Assembly: GCA_905250125.1 (NCBI GenBank)
Contig: CAJNOL010000489.1
Span: forward strand, 1-64,000
Source: Rotaria sordida
Taxonomy: Eukaryota > Rotifera > Eurotatoria > Philodinida > Philodinidae
Length of the DNA: 64,000 bases
Direction of reading: 5' to 3'
Positions 36,577 through 49,902 of this stretch are shown here, one piece after another (position 1 is the first letter of the stretch; each line of letters begins with the position of its first letter). The translations under genes were made by a program, and so were the position numbers. Below the pieces are notes generated by a model. It made no database searches. It saw only the letters and a list, made by a program, of their open reading frames with translations, and had not been told where the DNA came from.

Positions 36577-36600
36577 CTAATCTAAAACAAAACATAAATA
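36577..36600 (-). promoter_or_regulatory. candidate trans-splice acceptor between TSR3 and MRPL11
   Basis: On the minus strand the 63-bp interval reads 'tatgttttgttttag|attag', a pyrimidine/T tract ending in AG at 36583-36582, about 32 nt before the MRPL11 ATG. There is no room for a separate promoter. In bdelloid rotifers spliced-leader trans-splicing is established, so this is a plausible leader acceptor. It could instead be an ordinary acceptor of an unseen 5' UTR intron. Confidence 0.5.
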
Positions 36601-36612
36601 AATTTTTTTTTA

Positions 36613-38179
36613 TTATTCATTTGTTTTATTTAATGAAACATTTTCAATATGTAAATCTTCATCTTCAGATGATTCAGATGGTGGCATATCACGATTAGGT
36701 GTATAATCATTAGTAAAACTATCTTGTCCTGTTCGAAAACGTTTATCACATTCGATTACAGCTTGTGCTGAATCACATTTTGCATATGCATCAAGTAATG
36801 ACCCATTAAGTGTATAAAATGCATGTCCCCATTTAAATTTATCAAGTAATATTGAACCAAAATCTTGTAAACCAACAATAGCTAATGCTGCAGCAAATGC
36901 TTCGACACAAGATAATTGACAAGGTTTACCTAAATAATTAATATTAAATCATAAAGAGTGTCTAATCAGTTTTGATTCCTCCCTCCATCAAGTAATATTC
37001 CTTTTTTTTCCAGTAGAATACGTTGATATTTATAGCATATATATATGTTAGAATTTAAGCTTCCTATCTCTTATAATCATAGAGATACAAATGATCTAAA
37101 ATTCATAAGAATTTTTTAAATTATTTTTTGCAAACAGCATGTATGAAAAAATTGTAGTTATTCGATCAATCTCTCATAACGAGTAACTTTTAGTTTTCAG
37201 CGACTTGTCATTTGTTCACATGGTTATCAACATTTTGAAACCGACTCTTCAAGATGATCAAGATAGTAAATATCGAACAATAGTTCTGATGAATACTATT
37301 GAATCTTTATATGATGAACATATTGATCATAGGGTTGATAATGCAAAATTTACTCATATTTGATCAATCGAGACAATTTGAAGAAAATTGAGAAGAGAAA
37401 GATTGAAAATGAATCAGAATCGGAAAATATTTACTGCAGTATAAAGACAAGAAAATGATAGAAAAATTACCGAATCAATTGAAACAATTAATAGTTCAAG
37501 AGAAGATATAAACATTGACGTACGTTATCTTGTTATGCTGTGTAAATCTCGAATTTTATGTTACTTATATCTCTTTAACTGTAAGAAATAGAAATCTAAA
37601 ATTCTAGCGTAGAGTAGATTTAGATCTCTAGTATATATGCTGTAAATATTAAATAATAATAAATATATGAGAAAAGAATATCAATTGATGGAGATTCAAA
37701 ACTTATTAAACATTCTATATAAATAAAAATCAAATACCATAATTAACATTATTAGTAGCAATAAGATAAGGAAGTAATCTTAAATGTTTGCCTTTCATAC
37801 GAGAAAATGGTGTTTCATCAAGTTTTGCCCATGAACAATCAACAACAGCAATACCACTGTGTAATATTAATTGTTTATCATCAGGTGATACACATTGTTG
37901 ACCAATAGGTGAAAGAATAATACCACCAAAATGACTGCCTAATTTTAATTGTTTAACAAATCCATGTCGAACAAGTTTACGACCAGTACATCGTTTAGGA
38001 TCACATTGATTAACATCCCACATAGCTAAAGGTACATGAATTTGTTCAGTTTTTTCTTCATCATCTTTATCATCATTAGCTGAATGATATTGTTCTTCAT
38101 CAGTATCAGATTTTGGAGCACGATCGATATATTGTCGATCTTTATGATGTTTATTTTTTTTAGTTATTCTATGAGACAT
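36613..38179 (-). CDS. TSR3: 18S rRNA aminocarboxypropyltransferase
   Basis: Two exons: 38179-37738 and 36929-36613 (759 nt, 252 aa). After a charged, Lys/Asp-rich N terminus of about 45 residues comes the RLI-like segment [17 protein letters not shown]. The SPOUT-like catalytic part follows: [27 protein letters not shown] and [16 protein letters not shown], then across the intron [20 protein letters not shown] and [12 protein letters not shown]. These match TSR3/Tsr3, which transfers the aminocarboxypropyl group from S-adenosylmethionine to the hypermodified pseudouridine of 18S rRNA in late 40S maturation. The acidic Ser/Glu/Asp tail is typical. The 808-nt intron is large for this gene. It shares an upstream region with the divergent gene at 38706. 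Confidence 0.93.
36930..37737. other. large TSR3 intron with antisense ORF fragment
   Basis: The only long intron in this cluster. On the plus strand, 37220-37363 is a 47-codon open frame (starting [20 protein letters not shown]) with protein-like composition, ending in TGA. No family is recognised. It may be the relic of an insertion that lengthened the intron, or chance. Confidence 0.35.
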
Positions 38180-38705
38180 CTGTAAGAAAAAAACAACATA
38201 ACAAATAGAATTTTCTCAATATTTTTATTTAAGTTTACAATAAAGCAAATTTGTCTATTAGAAATGATTGACAAGATAAGCTCATTAAATTTCTTTGGGT
38301 TTTTTTTTGTATATATTATTTTAAATGGTATTTATATTTGCAAATACATTTTTCAAGTATTTGCATTTTAAAGCAATAAGTGAATCCATTCAGATTTCTG
38401 ATTGATGACAAAAATAATACTTGTCATAAATGTTGATCGTCATAGTTATTGCTATAATAATTTTAATAACTAACAGTAGGTAGGCGAAATGTAACAATCT
38501 TTCTTTTTCCTTCTCCATCAGTATTAAAAACACCTTTTTATATCAAAAAAATCAATCGAGATTTCTTTTCTTTATTTTTTTTTTTGTCTTGGTCTTTCAC
38601 ATTTCTTCTCAAAAGCATTCATTTCCGTTTCGAACAACAATCGATATTATTCCTTTTTTTGAAAAAAAGAAAAACGGGCAATAGAAATGATAATAATAAA
38701 TTTAA
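38180..38705. promoter_or_regulatory. probable shared upstream region of TSR3 and a divergent gene
   Basis: The 526 bp between the start codons of two divergently transcribed genes must hold the promoters of both. It is AT-rich with T-runs (38571-38584). No specific element can be named. Confidence 0.4.
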
Positions 38706-39873
38706 ATGGAAAAATCACTCGAACAATTAAAACATATTGAACGAATATCACGACAAACACGTCATCATCGAACACATTTAAATCAAATATGTGATCAAAA
38801 TTTACGAACAAAATTACATGATTTAGATAATGAACGTGAACAAATTATTACACGTTCAATATCACGTCGAGAATTTGAAGAAAAACGAAAACAATTACTC
38901 GGTATTACAATTAAACAAATTGCAAGAGAACGACAACAAGAACCTTTGCGAATTAATACAACACAAATCGAACAAGAAACAATTCAAAAACTTTCAGAGG
39001 ATAATGGTAAATAACAATAATACACTTTCAATTTCAATGTTATGTTTTGACTTGAAAAAACTACATGCGTTGAATATTAAAAAAAGAAATCGTTGACGAA
39101 AGAGAACTATAATTTTTGTAATGACTAAAGATATTAGTTATTTAAAGACAGTTCAAACTCTTACAGATATTTTCGTTGATAACATAAGAAAGAAATAATT
39201 GAAATTAAGATATTTATCAATCACTTGTATTCTAACATATTACAATTAAGATTTTCTTTTCACCATAGGATACATTTTCTTGTTAAAACTAGAGAAATCT
39301 TCTCTTTTTTTTTTGATTATTAATCATTTTCTGTGTTAAAAACAAAAACAACTATGACTAAAAATATCTCAAATAAAATAAAACTAAAATCTACAAAATG
39401 TATTACAAATTCTAGAAAGTCGTCCATCATCCTCCATTAAATTACCTTCAACTGGAACATCATGTCGGCTATTTTCACATAATTGTCAACTTTATCCATG
39501 TCAACCAATTTATGAATATACTAGTTTTGTAAAAAAAGAAAATGATCAAACATTACGAAAACGTAATTCATCTATAGGAAATTCTATTAAATCATCTCAT
39601 AAACCACATATAAAAGAAGTATTGACAACTATTCAAGAGAGACAGCATCAACAAAATCGTCGACAATTAGCATTAACAATGCAAAATCAATATCATTTAG
39701 CTCATCGACATGAATCTATGCAACGAACAATGACAGTACTTGATGAACAAAGTCGTCTATTACATGAACGATTAATTGAGAAAAAAACATTCGGTTATAA
39801 TAGAGAACGTCAACATCAATTATCACAAGCTATTCAAAGTCATTTAAAAATAACTGCGAAATTTTGCGCATAA
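38706..39873 (+). CDS. coiled-coil protein of unknown function, 252 aa
   Basis: Two exons: 38706-39006 and 39416-39873 (759 nt). The split codon joins in frame (DNG to DNESRPSSS). Residues 1-100 are highly charged and probably helical (QLKHIERISRQTRHHRTH, DLDNEREQIITRSISRREF). The middle is Ser/Pro-rich with several Cys. The C-terminal 85 residues are again Gln/Arg/His-rich and predicted coiled coil (ERQHQQNRRQLALTMQNQYH). No catalytic motif, membrane segment or signal peptide. I do not recognise the family; such proteins are often cytoskeletal or ciliary, but that is only a guess. It is divergently paired with TSR3. Confidence 0.72.
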
Positions 39874-41945
39874 AATTAAAAATAAATAAAACAAAAAAAA
39901 AAGAATTTATATTTATTTAAACATTTTTTCAATGTTATTTCATTAAATGTGTTTTTATTACTTTTTTTCTTTGTTTGTAGATGATATCATATAATACTTT
40001 TCAAAAATGTCTTCGCCAAGCATCATCCGACTATTGCCATATATACTATACAAATCATTATAGTATTAATAAATAAAAATTTTTAATTTATTAATTTACT
40101 TTGTACAGTTCTATAGAAATTTGACAAGCAATAATATTTTCCAAAGAAATACCTGCATTGATAACATCTTCACGACTATTAAATATATATGATGAATTAT
40201 TAGATAATAAATCAAAGAAAGAAAAATGCAGATTTTTATTTACTTTATCAATAGATCTTAAAGATCATTTGTATTCATTCTATAATATGTTGAAGATACA
40301 TTTCTTTTTCATGCTACATCGTCAAATTTATTAAGTTCACTATTTCAAATCGTCGATAAATATTTCGCATCAATATCTAAATATGTACGCAAGTAGAAAA
40401 ATAAAAGCAAAACAATAACCGATACAAAAGTCTTTGAAAGAATATCGAAATTTTATTTCTCAACAATATAATATCAGATTGACTTGAACTATTTGTTGTT
40501 TGAAAGAGCAAAATTTGGAAAGTATATGCATAGAATAAAAAATTCTTCATCCGATTGATTTATGTTGTGCGAGAATATCCTTTCTACTGATCTTAAAAAA
40601 CCATTTATTTGGCAATTAGTATTACTTCAATACCTACGTGCAGTTACAAGAATATGTCGTTGGGTAGAGCTAAACAATTGCATCTAAGATATAAATTTTC
40701 GAAAAATATTCATATACTTTTCAAAACTCTTACAGTCTCACTATGTTTTTATCAAACTGATTTTCTAGCAGAGGAAACATTATAAGAGAGAATTTTCTAA
40801 TCAATAATATAACCGAAAATAAATTTCCGAATATATAGAATAATAGAGATTGAAAAGCTCTATTCATGGATAAGTTTAATTCAAAGTTTGAGACCAGCGA
40901 AATCATGAAATCAACCACTGAAAATGTAGAAAAGTAGAATTGTAAAGACATTTTGAACATTACTCACTAATTGACATTCATCATAGTAAAGCGACAGTAA
41001 AAATTTTAACTATGTTAACTTTTTTCATTCTTCAGACTTTGCTCTTTCGCACAAAAGAACAGTTCAGATCGATTCGATACGGGGCTGTTGAGAAATGAGT
41101 CTCGACATTTTTTCAAAGGCTTTTGGCATGGCTTAAATATATACGACGAATAAAACTTACCAATAGTAAAAAGTTCTACCAGAATCAATTAATACTATTA
41201 CTTGACATGCCTTTTCTGTGCTTAATTGTCCGAAACTTATTTTAAATTCTTTCAAAAAAATAAATATTCTATTCAAATAATTATTTATTCATGACATTGA
41301 GTTTTGTTCATCGATTTAATTCAATAAGAATAACATGTGTTGTAGGTTGACTTAATTTCAATATGTTTCATAGTTTGGTAATGATGACATAAAGCGATAA
41401 ATTCATTGAATTAATGAACGGTCTATAGACAAAAAGAAATAGTTATTTCGTAAGAAACATATTAAAATAGTTTACTTGAATATATTCAATGCATTATAAT
41501 CGTATAGTAGACTTTTTCTGTCAAGCTAATCTGCTGACAACTAACTAGAGTTGAAATAAAATAAATTTTATGTACATATCTATAATTTTCATTGCTCGAT
41601 AGAACATCCAGTCTTTCATTTGTCGTTTGAATCAAGAGAGGGCGCTCTATATTATTGTACTTTACGAAAACTCTATCAAGCTTTTATGAATATTTCATAT
41701 GATCAATGAGTGATACAGATGAATTGTTAATTACTGGAATAAAAAAAGGTGTTTATATCAATAAGTACATTTTGACAATCACTAAATCATACATATTTAT
41801 CTATAACAAGTTTATCGTTTAATTACAATCATTCTATGACATTGATTGCTATTTAACCTAGATTACCTATTGTTTTACTGCCAAGCTTGTGAATTTCTGT
41901 TTTAAAAAATTATCATCGCTAACGAAGGAATCTTCCCAACATAGA
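39874..41945. other. intergenic
   Basis: No exon that I can support. A short fragment near 41642-41708 reads like protein (RALYYCTLRKLYQAFMNISYDQ) but has no context. A 76-codon minus frame at 40730-40960 is hydrophobic without GPCR or transporter motifs and I leave it out. Confidence 0.45.
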
Positions 41946-42519
41946 AGTCGGTTTTCATTTCGGACTCTGTACATAAGGTAGACTCTAGTAAGCTATGAAA
42001 AACTTCAAAATAATACGAGTCATCTAGGCTTTTCCTACAAAGTTATAGCCGTTTTACTAAAATTTTAGCCTCTAGCAGGCTCTATGTAAAAAAATCGAAT
42101 GATGATATTTGACCTGAAGTATTGTCCATAAATAGATCTAAGTGTAAATAGAATGTCTTGAAAATTTCAGCTTAAAAGAATGTTCCTTTTACGGGATATT
42201 GAATTCCAAAAAAAAAAATGAGATTATCAAATCTTTCGTGGAATAGGAGTGATTTTCATGCATCTATTGTCTCATGAAGAGAATGTGTTTTTAAGCTGAA
42301 ATCTTCAAAACATTCTAGTTACAAGTAAGGCTATCCATGAGCGAAATTTCAGATGAAAATATTACCATTCAATTATTTTGTGCATACTGTCCTACAGGTT
42401 AAATTTTCAGAAAAACGGCTATAACTTTGAAGAAAAGGCTCAGGGGACGACAGTTCTTTGGGAGTTTTTATTACCTCCCGGAATTCACCTTATACATATA
42501 GCCCAAAGTCAAAAGCGAT
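41946..42519. mobile_element. 574-bp foldback element
   Basis: Arms at 41946-42178 and 42288-42519 are complementary over about 230 bp with scattered mismatches. Outer ends are 'tcggttttcatttcgg' and 'ccaaagtcaaaagcga'. Shared inner blocks are 'aagttatagccgtttt' and 'ttgaaaatttcagctt'. The spacer is about 110 bp. No protein is encoded. It is similar in size and design to the elements at 26490 and 27509 but unrelated in sequence. Confidence 0.78.
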
Positions 42520-43261
42520 TTCCAAGTTGGAAAGGTTTCCTCATTAAATAAATATTATGCTAATGACGTGCACAGTGTAGTTGTTACAACAATAAACAAA
42601 AAGACTCTTAGTAGTATTCATTAGTTTTGATGACTGATTTTCTTTCTCATTGATATCAACAATAATCATTTAATCAATAGAAATTAGGAACTGTTTGATC
42701 AATGTCTTATCTGCATGAAATATTCTTAACATCGATATCTATCCATTGTCTCATATTTACGCACTTCTTAAATTTCATTTGACTTGTGTATTTAAATACA
42801 AACGATCATTGTTGATATGAATAATCGAAAAGCATTTTTCTAAAATTGTAGTAGTCATGCAATTTTAAAAGACTTTCTGTGTTAATAAGCATAAGCTTTT
42901 TCTCTTGTTTCTTTTCATGATCGAACAATTTCGATAGTAATAACATTGATTCAACAAAGTCCAAGCTATTAATATACAGATGTAGTTTCATCACTACATA
43001 TGTTTCTAATTTTAACTTAATATCTCGTCAAATTTTTCTATAAATATATACTATATTTCATGAAAGCTATATTCAAATTCTTTATTATATAAAAGTACAA
43101 ATTTAAAAATACTACAAAAGTAAAATATATCTTGACTAGAAAAGTTTCTTTCATCATATGATTTATCAAAAACTCGGAATAGTTTTTTTTTCTTCAAATC
43201 GTACAGTTGTCTGATTATTATTGTTCGTCTAATATTCAAATTGTAATGACTATTGCAACGA
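42520..43261. other. 3' flank of the zinc-knuckle gene
   Basis: Two minus-strand frames (42806-42994 and 43051-43284) are short, lack family features and look fortuitous. No reverse-transcriptase sequence follows the gag-like gene here. Confidence 0.45.
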
Positions 43262-43957
43262 CTATATTGGTTGTGCTTGTTCATTATTCAATTTAGTTTG
43301 TATGTCATGTCCTCGATTCACAATGGAATGAAGTGCTCTTTGCATTTGAACATTTTGTTGATTAAATTGTTCACAAACTGTTTTAAGATCTCTAAAAATT
43401 GGTGATAATTGATTAACATGGGCATGATTCGACGAAGTTGTCGATTCAGACAAACGTGCATTCCATTTTCTTTCAAATTCATTAATCATTGTTTCGAATT
43501 GCCTACATAAAATGAAAAGAGAGTAAGATAAATTATTTAATATTATATTTTCAAAAGCTTACTTTTTTTGCTGCTTCAGTATTTCCATAGCACGTTGTTC
43601 AGTTAAAGGTTTTTGAGGACAATTAGAAGCATAATGTCCTTCATTTTGACATCGATGACAAATTAATGGCGAATATGATTGAACAGGACATTGTTTTCCA
43701 TCAATGAGAATATATCCACTGTCGATAATTTTCATAGCAACATTTTCTGCTTTAAAGTCGATTCGAATGAAACCCATCGGTTTTCCATCTTTATCATAAC
43801 GTCGAAAAACTTTTTCGACACCTATATAATTATGTCCTAAATCTTGCAATAATTTTGCTTCATCTAAATCGCATGAAACCTTTGAGGCAACCAATGATCG
43901 TGTTGGTAGAGATGACGAATTTTGTGATTGTTGAGACGATTGTCGTTTTGAAGACAT
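43262..43957 (-). CDS. gag-like CCHC zinc-knuckle protein, 211 aa
   Basis: Two exons: 43957-43563 and 43502-43262 (636 nt). The start is MSSKRQSSQQSQNSSS; ten upstream in-frame codons are possible but not favoured. Residues about 30-105 form a compact domain (IGVEKVFRRYDKDGKPMGFI, ending DGKQCPVQSYSP) like the region that precedes zinc knuckles in ORF1 of non-LTR retrotransposons. A CCHC knuckle follows: CHRCQNEGHYASNCP. The C-terminal 90 residues are helical, Gln/Asn-rich, possibly coiled coil. The family binds nucleic acid. No reverse transcriptase or endonuclease is found nearby, and the coding sequence has a clean 60-nt intron. It may therefore be a domesticated or stand-alone gag-like gene rather than part of a live element. 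Confidence 0.75.
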
Positions 43958-46900
43958 TGTATTTTGTGAAAAGTAATTCTTATGCATTTTACCTTTCTTT
44001 AAATACCTTTTTTTAACAAGGAAGAAGTTACTATGTACTTTTCATGTAAATCAACAAATGAAGCAAAAGTATGATGTAATATTGTACAACTTGTTTCGTC
44101 TTAGCAAGTTTGTGGTGCAATATCGACGTGTACTTCAACTATTCGATGATGAAGAAAAGAAAAAACCAAAATTACACAATCATTGTTGTCAAACGGAATA
44201 AGTTGATGTTTGCTTAGGTAGTAGCATTGAATGAGACGATTTTTCGAGTCTTTTTCCGTTCAAGCCTTAAGCATACTTGAATGTAGAATGACTGACTTTC
44301 GGTGAGGTTATTTCTGAACTCGAAATCAACTCGATATTTTTCCATATTTTAATTCTTATCATCCATTCTAATTATTTATTTTTTTTTTGAATGAATATTT
44401 TACAAAGAAGCACATATTAGAAATTGCTACATCATTAATCATTAGAGATCTTTGCAAGATCTTTTTTTGTTTTATCGGTAAGAACATAAAAATGAAAAAC
44501 TTTTTTGAAAAACGGCACAACAAATCTTGCCAGTACAGTTCCTCTGAAACTAAAATGTGAAACTCACATGAATTCTTTGGTCTCAATATACTAATATAAA
44601 ATACATAAAATGAGAAATTTCTATCATACTATAGTTGTTTTGTAAGGATTAATTGATCACCAAAACAAACGATCAGTCTTATTTATTTGTACATTTCGAA
44701 CAATTATTTTCTTTTTTACGAGTGTTCCAGCTTTTGTTTGCATAGTTGTCATTTACTCGTTGTTTTTCATTTTCATATTCGCTTTTATCTTAATTTGGCA
44801 TGCTTATTATTATAACCATTAATTTACTTATCAAATAAGCCTGTTATACATATTCATGAAATCCACAGCAAGGCTCAACTCACTATTATATATCTCGATA
44901 AACTCCGAAACAAGAATATTGATTATTTCGCGAAGTTATAAGTTGCTCAGTTCATACTTTTTATAGTGATCATAAGATAACTGTTGTGAATTAATACATC
45001 ACTACCTATCATCCATGGTATTTCCAATATATACATATTTTTAATCTGTGCAAAAATTAAAAAAAACTTGTACTATGTAGAACGTACACAAACGCACTTA
45101 GCCATTCAAATTTCGAGGAAAACTTTGAAATGTTCTAGAATAGAACAAGCCTAGTTGTTAATAGCGTTCAACATTTTTTTTCCGTTAGTGAGGAACTCTG
45201 AATCAGGAGTCTGACATCTGTTGTCCTCGATTGCTATGTAAACGTACCCAATGACTGTTGACTTGCCTCTTCATTCTCCAGTCATATGATGGGGAATCGT
45301 ATAATCTCGACTTGAAACTTACATTCACTATATCTTTCTTCAAAAAAACATAATATGAGTTCCACAAAACGCAATAATACAGGTACCGGAAAAAAAAAAC
45401 AAGCAAATTGCAAAATGGGATCTTTAACGGTAACATTCAGATAGCAAATATGCAGACAATAATTAAAAGCATAGAAGAACTAATATAATCGTTCATTCAG
45501 TATATTAGATTGATGCTTGATTATTATTGAACACAAATCTTCAATTTGTACACATTATTTTTTGATACATTACCGATAACTAGAATATTGCCATTAAACT
45601 CAAATGAAAACTCAAGTATAAATGGTTTAGGAATAATAAATGGTATTGATGAAGAAGTCAAGAACTACTGATAGCATGTCATTTCATATCATTTATGTTG
45701 TTATGATTCTCCCTTGTAGTATCTTCTTTTTTCTTATTGTTATTTTATACGATGTATCAGTTCTTTTATTCGACAATCAGTTTGATAACATACAGTCAAC
45801 ACAGTTCTTTCTTTACATTGATGTTTCTATTCTGAATGGAACCAGCAGTGTTCAGACTTCCAAAAAAGAAAAATTTCAGAAGTTTCGAAGATTTCAAACA
45901 TTTATGTTCTGAATTTTACGTTACTTCCTAAAATGATATAATTTTCGAAATTTCCAATATATCGAAAAACTTTTGATTTTCACTGCTATATAGTTATCGA
46001 GCTAATGGAAATTTCAGAAATTTGGGTAATTTCCTTTTTTAGAAATCCGAACATATCTCAATGGAACAATAAAGAACTACATAATTTAATTAACTAATAG
46101 TTTCGATAAATCATGAAAATTGATTTTAAAAATTCAATAAATATTTCAGATTTTTCATTTGATTAAAGGATACAGAACATGTGAATACAATCGAAAAAGT
46201 ATTTAATTGCTAAATCCTTTAACAATTATTTCATAAAAATTTTTCAATAAACAAAAATCATGCGAAAGAAAAAAATTACTAGTACAAACTAATAATAACC
46301 ATAGAAAATTGTATCTATGTAGGACTGAGGAAGGTCACGTCAAGACTTTAGGAAGACAAAAATAAATGTCCTAATATTTCTTATATCATTGCATGTTTAT
46401 TAAATAATGCTAAGATAAGATAAGATAAGATATAGACATCTTCCTAATTAACTATTACAATGTTGTCTACGCTATAGAAAGTTTCTGATAAAAATAGTAT
46501 ATGCTATTGGGTTTTATATTTATATACTCAAACTAAACTGACATACTAATACAAATTATTAGTTAAATAATTTCAAAACAAAAATGTATTCTTAATGATT
46601 CTTAAATTAAAACATCTTATAAGATCTTCTATAGCATGTTTTTGCAAAATCAAGTGAAAGAAAGTATTTGATTTTAATTTTTTCACTTTTCTTCATTTCA
46701 AAATATTCTTTCATAAATATACTTCATATGGATACACTATAAAATCAATTCTATTTCAATATTCGTTTTTTATGTGTAATAACTATGTTGATTCTTAATC
46801 AATTTAGTGTTGTCTATATACATAGAATAATTTATAATATGATTCTTTTCATTATCTTACAAATAATAGATTTCTTTTGATTAAATATTTCTACGTGTGT

Positions 46901-49894
46901 AATAAATACTTTTTTTTTTAATAAGGAAACTATATTTGATGCTTTAGAAATTTTGTTATATTGTTTTTTATAGTACTTTGGTATTACATTTTAACAGATT
47001 TATAATATCAATGTCATCAATGATAGTTTGCAGAAGAGAATCTATATCGCAAGATTTATGATAGGAGTTAATGACTTTTTAGTCTTCGAGTTGTATATCA
47101 TTGACTGAGTACAGACTAATATCGTTAATTACTTATTCAGAAAATAAATGTGTGACATATCAAGAAATGTGACAATGTAATATGACTTATTGACCTTGAT
47201 TAAAACTTAGAACAATAGAAGAGTAAATTATTTTTATAATATAAAATAAGTCGTCTTTTTTATGCTTATTAACATTATTATATATTATATACAAATTTTA
47301 ATAAAATAATATCATAGTTTTATTGTTTATTACTAATGTATATAGTAATAAAAAAATATATTATGAAACAGCAAAGTAGCTACTGGGTAAGAATAGGCAT
47401 CGAAGACATTAGATGAAATTTTCTTCGTTGCCATCATAAGACACACAATATTCTGAAACAAAAGTCTATGTCTATCATATATAATTAAATTATACAACTG
47501 GAACAAATGCATTGAAGGGAAAATAAAATGATTTACTTCTTTTTTTTTTTCATGGTAATATAATTTAATGAATTATTATATGTGTAAAATAATAGAAGAT
47601 AATTTTTTCTGTTAATCTTTATACAAATATAGCATACTAGTCAAATAAATATATATATATATGTTCATTTTGATAACTAAAAAAATATTTTTAGTCTCAT
47701 TATTGATCATCAAAACAATATACCGACTTGTTCTCTCTCTCTCTCTCTTTCTTTTTTTCTGTATTGAAGATCTAATCAACCCTTTACAAACATACAATTT
47801 GTAATGTTCAATATGATGACCAAAATGAAACTTAACAAAACAATTTACATAATCGAATGTTTTAATTGATAATTTATTTTTATTTCTTCTTTGTTATATT
47901 AGTAGCAACAGCTAGGTTTCGATTATTGAACATGACATCATTCTTGTTCTTTATGAAACTAGATAGAGTTGAACATATACACATGGTGCCATTACATCTG
48001 TGTCCAACAATATACAAGATTCGGTCGAGGTCACTATAGATGTAATAATTGTTGCTTATTATTTTGTTTCAATTACTCACTATACTTCCGTTTATATCGA
48101 TATGGCGCACTTTAACAATCTGTATCCTATTGCAGGTTATATATACAATCTACTAAAATGGAATGAATGATGTTTATATAAATATATTCTTTTTATTGTT
48201 AGCTTTAACTTCATTATCGGTGATGATTGTTCATGGTTTTTATCTGTAATGGTTATGATACATATATGTATCAACAATTCAACAAAATAATATTTATCTA
48301 ATTGATATTACGCCAATATACATATAGAATAAAATAGACAGGAAGCATCTTTCGTCACCTTTCGTTGTCAAGTCAAGATTCCTCAGTTGACTGCACGAGA
48401 TCAGAGAAGTAAAGAACGAAAAGTAAATAATTTAGACATGAGAGCAGTGTTGATTGTCGCCGCGAGCCCACCGACCATATATATATATATACGCATGTGA
48501 TAATGATGAGAGGAAAAGAGAGCGGACAAACGAGTGGGTGCGATAAGATTGTTTTGAACAAGACATACGTATATACAAATGAAATGGACAGCGGGCATAC
48601 ACGTTCCATTTCCGTTTCTACTAGTTCACAGTATGTTCTTAACCATCACTCAATATATGGATCAAGAAATATACCGCTGCTCTATTCGAAGCCTAAAGGC
48701 AACGAACCATACACAGGTTATTGAAAAGAAAAAAATCTAAGAAAGATTATTCATATTCTTCTCTTAATCAGATTGACTACGAAATGACAAACTTATACTA
48801 GAATGAAAGCTTTATATCGATATTCTCTATTTAAAATAGTAATAAGTATTTTATTGATCATCGATCATCGACTAATAATATATGTATACGTAGTAATCAA
48901 ATAATATCTCTTCATCTCTATTTTTCTTTATCAACGATGGCATTCGTTCTTCTTTCTAGTTTGTTTGCTTGATCGTTATCAGCTTTGCACAATTCACAAA
49001 ATTAAAATCGATCCATCATAAGAAGAGTTCAATCGACATACTTATAACTGTGTCTATATATAGATGTACAGTCCTTGATAAGTAGATTCGTCTTATCATG
49101 TTTAATTCTATATATCATTATAACCGTTAACTGATGGACAAGGTTAGACTGTAACAAGTAAATATGTACGAGTTTTACGACAGATGTCAATTTTTCAAAT
49201 GTGTATCAGACATTTTGCCTTAATTTAGCGCGTCAAGTACTTTCTATTTTTCCATGTCAGTAGCATACTGATCATTCAATCGTTACGCTAAATAAGTGGG
49301 CCACAAATAATGATGAGAATGCATCATATATACATATAAATACATATGTAGTACAATTTTCTTTTTGATTGAGATACTATGTTTTAATTTATGGATTGTG
49401 TCGCTGATGTTGTCGTTGCTTGAGTACGTGACATTAATTGTATCTATTAGAATGAGACTATCCATCTGCCTGCCAACAGTAAGATTAGGTCAACTTGACT
49501 TTAATGTTCATGAAAATTAAAGAAGACTTTTATCTTCTATTGTATTTTTCTACTATTGATCACATGCCGTTCCTATTTTCATGAATTAAATTTCACGTTT
49601 CGATAATTTTTCTATTTGTAGTACATACATACACACACACACGCTATTCGACAGGTGTTTTGTTCCATTTTTTTTTTGTTGTTGTTAAAATGAGCTTTGT
49701 CTATTGATTTTTATTTAATATAGCACGCAAATTTATATCCGTTAGAGATAATTTTCTTTTGTTCTCACCGAGAATAGCTTGTAACGAGTTGTTCATCAAT
49801 TGAATCTTTTCTCTTCTTTCTTTTTTGTCGTCGTTGTTAATGAAAGAGAGAAAGAGAGAGAGAGAGAGAAAGCAGAGTAAAAGATATAATATTG

Positions 49895-49902
49895 CTTTTT
49901 TT

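Noticed and set aside
40730..40960. 76-codon minus frame considered as a GPCR fragment
   Set aside because: Hydrophobic because AT-rich; lacks helix-1 GN, DRY-like or NPxxY-like motifs and differs from both GPCR copies in the window.
41946..42519. Interpretation as a microRNA precursor
   Set aside because: Arms of more than 200 bp and a 110-bp loop are far larger than a microRNA hairpin; foldback element fits better.
45640..45912. 90-codon plus frame with a hydrophobic stretch
   Set aside because: One hydrophobic segment only, no signal of a family, no splice partners, and flanking sequence is non-coding.
48373..48724. Overlapping open frames of 65-78 codons on both strands
   Set aside because: Three overlapping frames of similar length with no conserved motif; typical of a slightly GC-richer non-coding patch.
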